Assembly (NCBI RefSeq): GCF_028689785.1
Contig: NZ_JAQVCN010000058.1
Span: 1 to 32,400, forward strand
Length of the DNA: 32,400 bases
Source: Zoogloea sp.
Lineage (GTDB): Bacteria; Pseudomonadota; Gammaproteobacteria; Burkholderiales; Rhodocyclaceae
Direction: 5' to 3'
Part shown: positions 1 through 7,656 of the stretch, one piece after another
Layout: each line of letters begins with the position of its first letter
Position numbering within the stretch: position 1 is the stretch's first letter
Notes under the pieces: model-generated
What the model was told of the DNA's origin: nothing
Seen by the model: the letters and a program-made list of their open reading frames with translations, nothing else
Database searches by the model: none
Made by a program: the position numbers and the translations under genes

Positions 1-142
1 GGCGCGGCGTGGCGGCGCCTGGGAGGCCCTCGGCGAGGGGCGCAATGTGCGGGCAGCGATCAACCAGGAGATGGTTGGGCCCGAGTCGGCGCTTGCCGAT
101 CGGGACGAGATTGCGTTTTTCCCCCCCGTGACCGGAGGTTGA
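1..142 (+). CDS. moaD: Molybdopterin synthase small subunit MoaD, C-terminal part
   Basis: This is the last 46 codons of a reading frame entering from the left edge, ending in FFPPVTGG and a TGA stop. The Phe-Phe-Pro-Pro-Val-x-Gly-Gly tail is the MoaD signature. The terminal glycine is converted to a thiocarboxylate that donates sulfur to cyclic pyranopterin monophosphate during molybdenum cofactor synthesis in the cytoplasm. The stop lies two bases before the moaE start, so the two subunits are almost certainly cotranscribed and translationally coupled. The N-terminal half of the ubiquitin-like fold is outside the window. Confidence 0.93.
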   Translation, partial: ARRGGAWEALGEGRNVRAAINQEMVGPESALADRDEIAFFPPVTGG

Positions 143-144
143 AG

Positions 145-606
145 ATGGGTGTCAGCGTTCAGGAAGCCGATTTCGATGTGGGGGCCGAGACGGCGGCTTT
201 GTCCGCCGGGCGCCTGGACGTGGGGGCGGTGGCCACCTTTGTCGGCCTGGTGCGGGCCGACAAGCTGAGTGGGGTCGGGAGCGAGGTGTCGGCGATGACC
301 CTCGAACACTACCCTGGCATGACGGAAAAATCCCTTGAGGCCATCCTCACGGAGGCCAGAGGGCGCTGGGCGCTCCAGAGCGTTCGTGTGATCCACCGCT
401 TCGGTCGCCTGCTGCCCGGCGAGCGCATCGTCTTTGTGGGTGTCGCCAGTGCCCATCGGGGCGATGCCTTTGCCGCCTGCGAGTTCATCATGGACTACCT
501 CAAGACCCGCGCGCCGTTCTGGAAGAAGGAAGACACCCCGGAGGGTGGGCGCTGGGTGGATGCCCGTGAGGCCGATGATTCGGCCGCGGCCCGCTGGGCG
601 GACTAG
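145..606 (+). CDS. moaE: Molybdopterin synthase catalytic subunit MoaE
   Basis: A protein of 153 residues, the usual MoaE length. It forms the large subunit of molybdopterin synthase with MoaD and makes the dithiolene of molybdopterin. Visible family motifs are TFVGLVR (31-37), LEHYPGM (53-59), RFGRLLPGE (85-93) and AHRGDAFAACEFIMDYLK (103-120). Lys120 and Lys127 correspond to the catalytic Lys119 and Lys126 of the E. coli enzyme. I chose the ATG at 145 because GGAGG at 134-138 is six bases upstream; a TTG two codons earlier abuts that Shine-Dalgarno and is unlikely. The gene converges with arsA. A short GGGCG/CGCCC hairpin spans the stop (596-611) but has no T-run. Confidence 0.95.
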   Translation: MGVSVQEADFDVGAETAALSAGRLDVGAVATFVGLVRADKLSGVGSEVSAMTLEHYPGMTEKSLEAILTEARGRWALQSVRVIHRFGRLLPGERIVFVGVASAHRGDAFAACEFIMDYLKTRAPFWKKEDTPEGGRWVDAREADDSAAARWAD

Positions 607-632
607 CGCCCGGCGGTCTTCCTCCCACTCGC

Positions 633-2384
633 TCAGCTCCGCACGATCCGCAGCAGACCGGCCTCACCGGAGGGGGCTTCAGCCAGCCAGGGGATCAAGG
701 CACAGTGCTGCGACAAGCCGTCTGCCACACGACGGATGAACGGTATCTCGTACTCCCCTCGCTGGGCCAGCAGCGGATCGCGGGTGCCGCTGGCAAGCAG
801 GGACTGATTGATGACCCAGGCGCAGGGCGTGATGCCGGCCCTGCCCAGATCGCCCTGCAGGCGCTCCGCTTCATGCACCGGCGTAGCTTCGGGCAGGGTC
901 ACAATCACCACCCGGGTGTAGTCCGGGTCACGCAGGCGTGGCAGCAACTGGCGGACAAACTCGGGCATGTCGCCCTGCGCCCGCATGACTTCCCGGTGGT
1001 AGGCCTCGGCGGCATCCAGTAGCAGGATGGTGTGGCCGGTCGGTGCCGTGTCCAGCACCACGAAGCCGTCCCTGCCTTCATCCACGGTGCGGGCGAAAGC
1101 CCGGAAGACCGCAATTTCCTCGGTGCACGGGGAGCGCAGATCTTCTTCCAGCATGGCACGACCGCTGGCGTCCAGCTGCGTATCGGCCTTCTCCAGCACC
1201 TCCCGGGTGTATTGGGCAACTTCCCGGGCGGGGTCGATGCGGGTGACCGTCAGGCCGGGGATGTTGCCGTCGATGGTGTTGGCCACGTGGGAGGCCGGAT
1301 CGGTCGTGGACAGCACCACTTTCCGGCCTTGCCTGGCCAGGGCGACCGCGATTGCCGCGGCGACCGTCGTCTTGCCGACACCGCCCTTGCCCATGGTCAT
1401 GATCACGCCGTGCCCGCTGCGGGCAAATTCGTCGACCAACCCGGCCAGCCCCGGCGGCAGCGGTGTGCTGGCAGTGCCGGGTGCCGCCGGTACCTCCGCG
1501 GTCTCCGGGTGTGCCATCAGACGCAGCGCGTCGAGGCCGACCGTCCCGCGGGGCAGGAAGGGAATCGTCGTGCCAGGCAAGCCAGCGAGCCCGGCCGGCA
1601 TCCCGGCCAGGGCTGCGCTTGCCCGCTGCGACATGGCCAGCGCGATGGCGTCGCCCTGACGATCGGTGCTGAAGAGGCCGTTGATGGCCAGCATCTGGTT
1701 TGTGATGCCCAGTTCGGCAAGCTCACCCCGGGTCCGGTTGGCTTCACGCAGTGCGGCCGCCTCTGGCCGGCTGACGAGGATGACTGTCGTCTCGTCGGCA
1801 TTGGAGAGACGTGCCACGGTGGCCGCATACAGCGTCTTCTGCTTCTCCAGGCCCGCCAGAGGCCCCAGGCATGAGGCGCCGCCGGTCGACGAGGTGATGA
1901 ACTCGGTCCACGCCGAGGGTAGGGTCAGCAGGCGCAGCGTATGCCCGGTGGGGGCGGTGTCGAAGATCACATGGTCGAAATCCGCCGTCGCCGCCGGATC
2001 GCCGAGCAGCTTGGAGAATTCGTCGAAGGCCGCGATCTCGACGGTGCAGGCGCCCGAGAACTGTTCCTCCATGCTGTGGATGGCGGCGGCAGGCAGGATG
2101 CCGCGATAGGGCGCAACCATGCGCTCCCGGTAGGCATGCGCCGCGGCTTCGGGGTCGATGTTCAGGGCGAACAGACCCGGCGCACCCGGAATGGCGGTCG
2201 GCGTCTGGCTGAGGCCCACGCCCAGCACCTCGTCCAGGTTCGACGCCGGGTCGGTGCTGACGATGAGCACCTTTCTGCCGGCGTCGGCCATCGCCAGGCC
2301 GGTGGCGCAGGACAGCGATGTCTTGCCGACGCCGCCCTTGCCGGTAAAGAACAGGTAGCGTGTCCGGGAGTCGGGGAGCCCCAT
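633..2384 (-). CDS. arsA: Arsenite efflux pump ATPase ArsA
   Basis: A two-domain arsenite-stimulated ATPase that binds the membrane face of the arsenite permease and energises efflux. Counting from the chosen Met, each half has a P-loop GKGGVGKT (about 15-22 and 332-339) and a DTAPTGHT switch/signal motif. The three metalloid-binding cysteines are present: Cys113 in GACTVEIAAF, Cys172 in GASCLGPL and Cys420 in PCTEEIAVF, close to Cys113/172/422 of the plasmid R773 protein. The frame opens with three ATGs in a row (2390, 2387, 2384). AGGAG at 2395-2391 abuts the first but is six bases from the third, so the third is preferred. The gene is last in the operon, five bases after the arsD stop when counted to the first ATG. 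Confidence 0.96.
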   Translation of the reverse strand: MGLPDSRTRYLFFTGKGGVGKTSLSCATGLAMADAGRKVLIVSTDPASNLDEVLGVGLSQTPTAIPGAPGLFALNIDPEAAAHAYRERMVAPYRGILPAAAIHSMEEQFSGACTVEIAAFDEFSKLLGDPAATADFDHVIFDTAPTGHTLRLLTLPSAWTEFITSSTGGASCLGPLAGLEKQKTLYAATVARLSNADETTVILVSRPEAAALREANRTRGELAELGITNQMLAINGLFSTDRQGDAIALAMSQRASAALAGMPAGLAGLPGTTIPFLPRGTVGLDALRLMAHPETAEVPAAPGTASTPLPPGLAGLVDEFARSGHGVIMTMGKGGVGKTTVAAAIAVALARQGRKVVLSTTDPASHVANTIDGNIPGLTVTRIDPAREVAQYTREVLEKADTQLDASGRAMLEEDLRSPCTEEIAVFRAFARTVDEGRDGFVVLDTAPTGHTILLLDAAEAYHREVMRAQGDMPEFVRQLLPRLRDPDYTRVVIVTLPEATPVHEAERLQGDLGRAGITPCAWVINQSLLASGTRDPLLAQRGEYEIPFIRRVADGLSQHCALIPWLAEAPSGEAGLLRIVRS

Positions 2385-2395
2385 CATCATCTCCT

Positions 2396-2761
2396 TCAGC
2401 AGGTGCCCGGCTTGCAGCCGCAGCCGCCGGCCTTGATGCGGGGTTTCTCGGCGGTGGTGAGCGTGATGCCCAGCTTGTGGGCCAGTTGGGCGCGGGACGG
2501 GTACATGCCGGTGGAGATGATGTGGCCGTCAAGCGCGAGGATGGGCAGACGGTCCATGCCGGCTTCCATTTCCTTCAGCACCGCCGGATTGGCGGCGAAG
2601 GCCTGGGGCGCCTGGCCAAGGTTGTGGCGTTCAACGGCAACACCGTGCTCCTCGGCCCACTTCAGGTCGGCCGCGAACTGGGCCAGCACCGGGTCAACAT
2701 CCACGCCGCAGACACCCGTGGAGCAGCACATGGCAGGGTCGAATACTTCGAGTTTCTTCAT
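2396..2761 (-). CDS. arsD: Arsenic metallochaperone ArsD
   Basis: A cytosolic chaperone of 121 residues that receives As(III) from thiols and hands it to ArsA. Cys12, Cys13 and Cys18 in MCCSTGVC are the essential metalloid-binding triad of the family. More cysteines sit at the C-terminus (114, 116, 121 in GGCGCKPGTC), resembling the extra vicinal pairs of the R773 protein. An upstream in-frame Met (2809) would add 16 residues overlapping the acr3 end. The ATG at 2761 is chosen because it starts the conserved MKKLEVFDPAMCC and has AAGGAGAAG just upstream. It lies between acr3 and arsA; arsD and arsA normally occur together, so their pairing supports both calls. Confidence 0.95.
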   Translation of the reverse strand: MKKLEVFDPAMCCSTGVCGVDVDPVLAQFAADLKWAEEHGVAVERHNLGQAPQAFAANPAVLKEMEAGMDRLPILALDGHIISTGMYPSRAQLAHKLGITLTTAEKPRIKAGGCGCKPGTC

Positions 2762-2771
2762 GATCTTCTCC

Positions 2772-3848
2772 TTACGTGTTTTGGGCTTCGTACCAGCCCC
2801 GGGATGCATTGACCACCTTAACTACCAGCAGCATCACCGGCACCTCGATCAGCACGCCGACTACCGTCGCCAGCGCCGCGCCGGATTCAAAACCGAACAG
2901 GCTGATGGCGGCGGCCACCGCCAGCTCGAAGAAGTTCGAGGCGCCGATGAGTGCCGACGGGCAGGCGATGCTGTGCTTTTCGCCCACCACCTTGTTCAGC
3001 CAGTAGGCCAGCGCCGAGTTGAAGAACACCTGGATGAGGATGGGTACGGCAAGCAGGGCAATGACCAGCGGCTGCCTGATGATGGCCTCGCCCTGGAAGG
3101 CGAAGAGCAGCACCAGGGTGGCCAGCAGTGCGGTGATGGACCACGGGCCGATCTTCGCCATGGCGGCATCGAAGGCCGCCAGCCCCTTGGCCAGCAGCGC
3201 CTTGCGCCACAGCTGGGCCAGCACGACCGGGATCACGATGTAGAGGGCGACCGAGGTCAGCAGCGTATCCCAGGGCACGCTGATGGCCGAGATGCCCAGC
3301 AGGAAGGCAACCAGCGGGGCAAAGGCAAATACCATGATCGTGTCGTTCAGGGCCACCTGCGACAGGGTGAACAGCGGGTCGCCGTCGGACAGGCGGCTCC
3401 ACACAAACACCATCGCCGTGCACGGTGCCGCCGCCAACAGGATGAGGCCCGCGATGTAGCTGTCGAGCTGGTCGGCGGGCAGCATCGGCGCAAACAGGTT
3501 GCGCACGAACAGCCAGCCCAGGAAGGCCATCGAGAAGGGCTTGACCAGCCAGTTCACGAACAGGGTCACGCCGATACCCCGGGCATGCTGCCTGACCTCA
3601 TGCAGGGCGCCAAAATCCACCTTCACCAGCATCGGGATGATCATCACCCAGATGAGCAGACCCACCGGCAGATTGACCTGGGCCACCTCCATGCGGCCGA
3701 TGGACTGGAACAGGCCCGGCGCCAGCTGGCCGGCGGCGATGCCGATGACGATGCACAGAAACACCCACACGCTCAGGTAGCGCTCGAAGACGCTCATCGG
3801 CGCCCCCGCGGCGGCCCTGGCATTCACTTCACATTGAACGGCAGACAT
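2772..3848 (-). CDS. acr3: ACR3-family arsenite efflux permease
   Basis: An inner-membrane carrier of 358 residues with about ten hydrophobic segments, exporting arsenite. It belongs to the ACR3 (bile/arsenite/riboflavin transporter) family, not the unrelated ArsB family: it has MSVFERYLSVWVFLCIVIG near the N-terminus, NLPVGLLIWVMIIPMLVKVDF, and the conserved cysteine in LLAAAPCTAMVFVWSRL. With ArsA present it probably works as an ATP-driven complex. The start has GAGGAG about six bases upstream and follows the arsC stop by nine bases. An internal Met at residue 18 (MSVFERYL) is a possible alternative start. Databases often label such genes arsB, which hides the family difference. Confidence 0.96.
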   Translation of the reverse strand: MSAVQCEVNARAAAGAPMSVFERYLSVWVFLCIVIGIAAGQLAPGLFQSIGRMEVAQVNLPVGLLIWVMIIPMLVKVDFGALHEVRQHARGIGVTLFVNWLVKPFSMAFLGWLFVRNLFAPMLPADQLDSYIAGLILLAAAPCTAMVFVWSRLSDGDPLFTLSQVALNDTIMVFAFAPLVAFLLGISAISVPWDTLLTSVALYIVIPVVLAQLWRKALLAKGLAAFDAAMAKIGPWSITALLATLVLLFAFQGEAIIRQPLVIALLAVPILIQVFFNSALAYWLNKVVGEKHSIACPSALIGASNFFELAVAAAISLFGFESGAALATVVGVLIEVPVMLLVVKVVNASRGWYEAQNT

Positions 3849-3857
3849 TGCAACTCC

Positions 3858-4274
3858 TCACAGGCCAAGGGCTTCACGGACGGCAGGCACCAGACGGGCG
3901 CGGATGTCGTCGCGGACTGCCAGGAAGCTCTCCAGCGGCTCACCGTGGGGGTCGTGGAAACCCACATGGATGCGCTTCACCGGCTTGGGGAAGATGGGGC
4001 AGGTTTCCCTGGCGTTGTCGCAGACGCTGACCACCAGGTCGATGTCCTGGTCCAGCACGTCTTCCACCGTCTTGGGGTGCAAGCCTGCAGTCGGCAGGCC
4101 GGCCAGCTTCAAGGCCTCGATGGCCCCGTCTGCCACCTTGGGCTGGGGCTCCGTGCCGGCGGAAATACCCCGCACCAGGCCCGCCAGATCATGGTTGAGG
4201 ATGGCTTCGCCCATCTGGGAGCGGCATGAGTTGCCGGTGCAGAGGACGAGGACATTGAAGATGCGGTCGCTCAT
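3858..4274 (-). CDS. arsC: Arsenate reductase ArsC, low-molecular-weight phosphatase type
   Basis: A cytosolic protein of 138 residues reducing arsenate to arsenite for export. The CX5R phosphate-binding loop C12-TGNSC-R18 follows the first strand, as in low-molecular-weight tyrosine phosphatases. Cys85 and Cys92 in VVSVCDNARETCP match the redox relay cysteines Cys82 and Cys89 of the Staphylococcus aureus enzyme, so thioredoxin rather than glutaredoxin coupling is inferred. A longer frame from 4367 overlaps arsR in another phase. The start at 4274 begins MSDRIFNVLVLCTGN, has AGAAGGAA upstream, and overlaps the arsR stop by four bases (ATGA), implying coupled translation. Confidence 0.96.
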   Translation of the reverse strand: MSDRIFNVLVLCTGNSCRSQMGEAILNHDLAGLVRGISAGTEPQPKVADGAIEALKLAGLPTAGLHPKTVEDVLDQDIDLVVSVCDNARETCPIFPKPVKRIHVGFHDPHGEPLESFLAVRDDIRARLVPAVREALGL

Positions 4275-4639
4275 GGCGCGTTTCCTTCTGGAGTGGAGGC
4301 TTTGGCACGGCGTTTGGCCGTTGTGTCGCAACTGGCCGTCTTGGGTAGGCAGGCGTTGCCGTGGCAACAGTTGCTGGTCAGGAAGGCAATCAGCTCATCC
4401 ATCGTTTCGTACTCTGCCGAGTAGCGGATGAAGCGGCTCTCGCGTTCGCCCTTGATGAGGCCGACGCGGCTCAGGTGGGCGAGGTGGAAGGACAGCGTGG
4501 CTCCGGGAATGCCCAGCTTTTCTGCGATGGCACTAACGTTCATGCCTTCCGGGCCTGCTTCGACCAGCAGGCGGAAAATGGTGAGACGGGACTCGTGTCC
4601 GAGGGCGGCGAGGAGTTCGGTAGCATTTAAGGTTTCCAT
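4271..4639 (-). CDS. arsR: ArsR-family arsenite-responsive repressor
   Basis: A 122-residue winged-helix repressor, first gene of the ars operon, with a helix-turn-helix over about residues 36-58 (SAIAEKLGIPGATLSFHLAHL). The classical ELCVCDL arsenic site in the DNA-reading helix is absent. Instead cysteines cluster at the C-terminus (Cys91, Cys92, Cys97, Cys104; NCCHGNAC). This is the arrangement of the Acidithiobacillus ferrooxidans ArsR, which binds As(III) with Cys95/96/102. A longer open frame extends to 4873 but lacks family similarity. METLNATELLAALGHESRL is the expected N-terminus, so 4639 is used even though no Shine-Dalgarno precedes it. Confidence 0.94.
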   Translation of the reverse strand: METLNATELLAALGHESRLTIFRLLVEAGPEGMNVSAIAEKLGIPGATLSFHLAHLSRVGLIKGERESRFIRYSAEYETMDELIAFLTSNCCHGNACLPKTASCDTTAKRRAKASTPEGNAP

Positions 4640-4641
4640 AA

Positions 4642-4678
4642 TTCGAATATTATCGAAATAATTGGCGGTGTGGATGAA
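4642..4678 (-). promoter_or_regulatory. ars operon promoter and probable ArsR operator
   Basis: Read on the minus strand, GATAAT (4654-4649) is a good -10 box, with a weak TTCATC -35 candidate (4678-4673) 18 bases upstream. The inverted repeat TTCGA-N6-TCGAA (4642-4657) covers the -10, which suits repression by ArsR. Only nine bases separate the -10 from the arsR ATG at 4639, so transcription would start at or next to the start codon. The elements are seen directly; their function is inferred. Confidence 0.6.
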
Positions 4679-4871
4679 CTTTGTGTGACAGATGCGGGCG
4701 GGGCACATGAGGCGATGCCGGATTGCTGAGCAAGGTTGTGCCGTAGCGCACAGTTTCGTTATGTGGTGCGTCAAACCCTCACTGGAGGAACGGGAATATA
4801 GTGTTAGCCATATGCACGAAGTGGAGGGCTCGGTCTGGGGGCGGATATGGAGGGCCCCATGAGCGAGATTC

Positions 4872-7604
4872 ATGACTGCCGATACTTCCCATTCGTCGCC
4901 GGGTGTCGCATTTTGCTATGTGCTGGCTGATGCACCGCGCCTCCTGAGGGTTGATCCCTGTGTGATGGCCTTGCTGGGCTTTCGCCCCGAGGCCTGGCTC
5001 GACGCCTCCGTGGCCCTTACGGACAGGATTCACCCGGGCGATGCCGATCTGGCCACTCAGCTGTTCGCCCCGGTGTCGGTGCCATGGCGCGGCTCCTGCC
5101 ATCTGCGGGTAAGGTGCGCGGATGGACGGATCATATGTGTCAGGGCCGACCATGGTACGCATCGGGATGGAGATGAGGTGTTGCTCGACCTCGTCCTCCA
5201 TGATGCCCGGGCGCTCCCCAGGACCATGGAGCGAGCATCCAGCAGCGGGTCATTGGCAGCCATGCTGGAGAACGCGGATGACTTCATCTACTTCAAGGAC
5301 CGCAATCACGTCTTCACCGGGGCAAGTCAGTCGCTGCTGGCCCTGTGCACACCGCCGCCCCAGCGGACGGATCTGCTGGGGCTGACTGATTACGATGTGT
5401 TTCCGGAGGCCTACGCCGACATCTATTACCGCCTTGAAAAAGACGTGTTTGCCGGTGCTGCGTCAGTGCGGGAGATCCAGGCCTACCAGACCCGGGACGG
5501 CCGCCTGGGGTGGGTTGATAACCGCAAGTACCCGATCCGCAACGCGCAGGGCGAGATCATCGGCCTCTACGGCATCGCCCGGGATATCACCGCGCAGCGG
5601 CAGGCCGAAGCCGCGCTGGAGGAGGAAAGGCAGCGCCTCCAGCTGATTCTCGACAACGCCCCGATCGGCATCTGGCTTCAGGACGGGCGAGGCCGGATGC
5701 GCTTCGTCAACAAGGCCTTCTGTGCGGCCATGGGTATACCGGAGGCCGTCTTCCTCAGCGTACCTCATTACGCCGGGTTGATTCCCGCCCCCTTCTTCCA
5801 GCAGTGCCTGGATTCGGATGCCAGGGCCCTGGCCAGCGACGGCATCAGTGAAACGGTTCAGCGTCTGCCGTTTGTGGATGGCAAGGTGCATGACCTGCGT
5901 GTGCTCAAGGTGGTCAAGCGAGACCAGGCCGGTGCTCCCGAGGCGTTGATGGGCTTGAGCCTGGACATCACCGAGACGCTGCGCCAGGAGCAGGCCCTGC
6001 GCGACAGCGAGCAACGCTTCCGTTCCCTGTTCGAGAACACCCTCAATATCGCCGTGCAGGGCTATGACCTTGAGCGCCGCGTGATCTTCTGGAACCAGGC
6101 CAGTGAGCTGCTCTACGGCTATACCAGGGAGGAGGCCATGGGGCAGCGCCTGGAAGATCTGATCATCCCGGAGGCCACGCGCGGGGCCGTGATCACCGAG
6201 ATCCGCGCCTGGGCGGCCGGGGGGCCTGCCATTCCGCCGGGGGAGCTGACTCTGCAGCGCAAGGATGGCTCGCCAGTCACGGTGTATTCGAGTCACGTGC
6301 TGCAGGCCGGTGCTCACGGGCCCGAAATGTACTGCCTGGACATCGACCTTACCGAGCGCAAGCATGCCGAGTGGGAGCTTGCCCAGTATCGCCATCACCT
6401 GGAGCAGCTGGTCCTTGAGCGTACTGCCGACCTGTCGCTGGCCAAGGAGGCCGCCGAGGCGGCGAGCCGCTCCAAGAGTACCTTCCTCGCCAACATGAGC
6501 CACGAGCTGCGGACTCCCATGAGCGGCATTATCGGCATGCTGGCCCTGGCCACGCGGCGCATGGAGGATGCCGCGGGTCTCGACCATCTGGACAAAGCCC
6601 GCCAGGCCGCCGACCACCTGCTCGCCGTGCTCAATGACATCCTCGACATTTCCAAGATCGAAGCCGAGCACCTGCGCCTTGAAGAGATGCCCCTGGAACT
6701 GGGCAGCCTGCTGGACAAACTGGTCAGCGTGTTTGCTCAGAAGGTCGCCGAGAAGGGCCTCTTCCTCAATGTGGAAGTGGTCGAGGAACTGGCTCGCCTG
6801 CCTTTGCACGGCGATCCGCTGCGCCTCTCCCAGATCCTGATAAATCTTGCCGGCAATGCCATCAAGTTCACCGAGCGGGGCGGCGTTACCGTGCGGGCAC
6901 GCATTGACGATGAGACCCCGGATGCCGTCAGGGTCCGAATCGAGGTGAGCGACTCGGGCATTGGCATCGACCCCGTTGCCCAGACCCGCTTGTTCAATGC
7001 CTTCGAGCAGGCTGACAACTCGATGACCCGTCGTTACGGAGGTACGGGGCTGGGCCTGGCCATCAGCAAGCGCCTGGTCAAGCTGATGGGGGGTGAAATC
7101 GGGGTCGACAGCAGCCTTGGACGAGGCAGCACCTTCTGGTTCACCGTGTGCCTGGCGAGAAACCGGCAAGCCCCCTGTGAATCCCCGGTGCTTGAGTTCG
7201 CTTCGGCTGAACGGCAGATCCAGCGCGACCATGCCAATGCGCGCATCCTGCTGGCCGAGGACGAGCCCATCAACCGGGAGGTAGCCTTGTCCTTGCTCGA
7301 AGACCTGGGTATCCGTGTGGAGGTGGCCGAGGATGGCCTGCAGGCTCTGAACATGGCCCGCGAGCGCACCTATGCGTTGATCCTGATGGACATGCAGATG
7401 CCGCAGATGAACGGCGTTGAATCCGCATTGGGCATCCGTGCCAATTCCTTGTGCCGTGACACGCCCATCCTGGCCATGACCGCCAATGTCTTCGACGAAG
7501 ACCGCAAGGCCTGCCTGGCCGCCGGGATGAATGATTTTCTCAGCAAACCCGTGGAGCCGGAGCGGCTGTTCGAGACCATGCTGAAATGGCTGAACAGGGC
7601 CTGA
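4872..7604 (+). CDS. Multi-PAS hybrid sensor histidine kinase with receiver domain
   Basis: A 910-residue protein with no signal peptide or membrane segment, so a cytoplasmic sensor. Four PAS-type modules can be followed: about 10-110 (degenerate), 128-245, 255-375 and 384-500. A short coiled linker leads to the dimerisation/phosphoacceptor domain with His544 in FLANMSHELRTPM. The ATPase domain shows N-box NLAGNAIKFTERG, G1 DSGIGID and G2 GTGLGLAISKRL. A C-terminal receiver has the acidic pair in AEDEPINRE, phosphoacceptor Asp840 in LILMDMQMP, and the conserved Thr and Lys (MTAN, LSKPVE). No separate response regulator or Hpt gene is nearby, so target and stimulus are unknown. It is divergent from arsR, but nothing in the sequence ties it to arsenic. 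The start at 4872 is the first ATG after an in-frame stop at 4860 and has only a weak ribosome site. Confidence 0.93.
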   Translation: MTADTSHSSPGVAFCYVLADAPRLLRVDPCVMALLGFRPEAWLDASVALTDRIHPGDADLATQLFAPVSVPWRGSCHLRVRCADGRIICVRADHGTHRDGDEVLLDLVLHDARALPRTMERASSSGSLAAMLENADDFIYFKDRNHVFTGASQSLLALCTPPPQRTDLLGLTDYDVFPEAYADIYYRLEKDVFAGAASVREIQAYQTRDGRLGWVDNRKYPIRNAQGEIIGLYGIARDITAQRQAEAALEEERQRLQLILDNAPIGIWLQDGRGRMRFVNKAFCAAMGIPEAVFLSVPHYAGLIPAPFFQQCLDSDARALASDGISETVQRLPFVDGKVHDLRVLKVVKRDQAGAPEALMGLSLDITETLRQEQALRDSEQRFRSLFENTLNIAVQGYDLERRVIFWNQASELLYGYTREEAMGQRLEDLIIPEATRGAVITEIRAWAAGGPAIPPGELTLQRKDGSPVTVYSSHVLQAGAHGPEMYCLDIDLTERKHAEWELAQYRHHLEQLVLERTADLSLAKEAAEAASRSKSTFLANMSHELRTPMSGIIGMLALATRRMEDAAGLDHLDKARQAADHLLAVLNDILDISKIEAEHLRLEEMPLELGSLLDKLVSVFAQKVAEKGLFLNVEVVEELARLPLHGDPLRLSQILINLAGNAIKFTERGGVTVRARIDDETPDAVRVRIEVSDSGIGIDPVAQTRLFNAFEQADNSMTRRYGGTGLGLAISKRLVKLMGGEIGVDSSLGRGSTFWFTVCLARNRQAPCESPVLEFASAERQIQRDHANARILLAEDEPINREVALSLLEDLGIRVEVAEDGLQALNMARERTYALILMDMQMPQMNGVESALGIRANSLCRDTPILAMTANVFDEDRKACLAAGMNDFLSKPVEPERLFETMLKWLNRA

Positions 7605-7656
7605 TGGACTTTCCGCGGCCCGCTACGGCGCAAGGCCTGGACGGGTGTGTTTGACC

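Noticed and set aside
4872-7604. The hybrid kinase as an arsenite sensor of the AioS type
   Set aside because: AioS is a membrane sensor with a periplasmic partner. This protein is soluble with four PAS-type domains, and no arsenite oxidase genes are present; proximity to ars is the only link.
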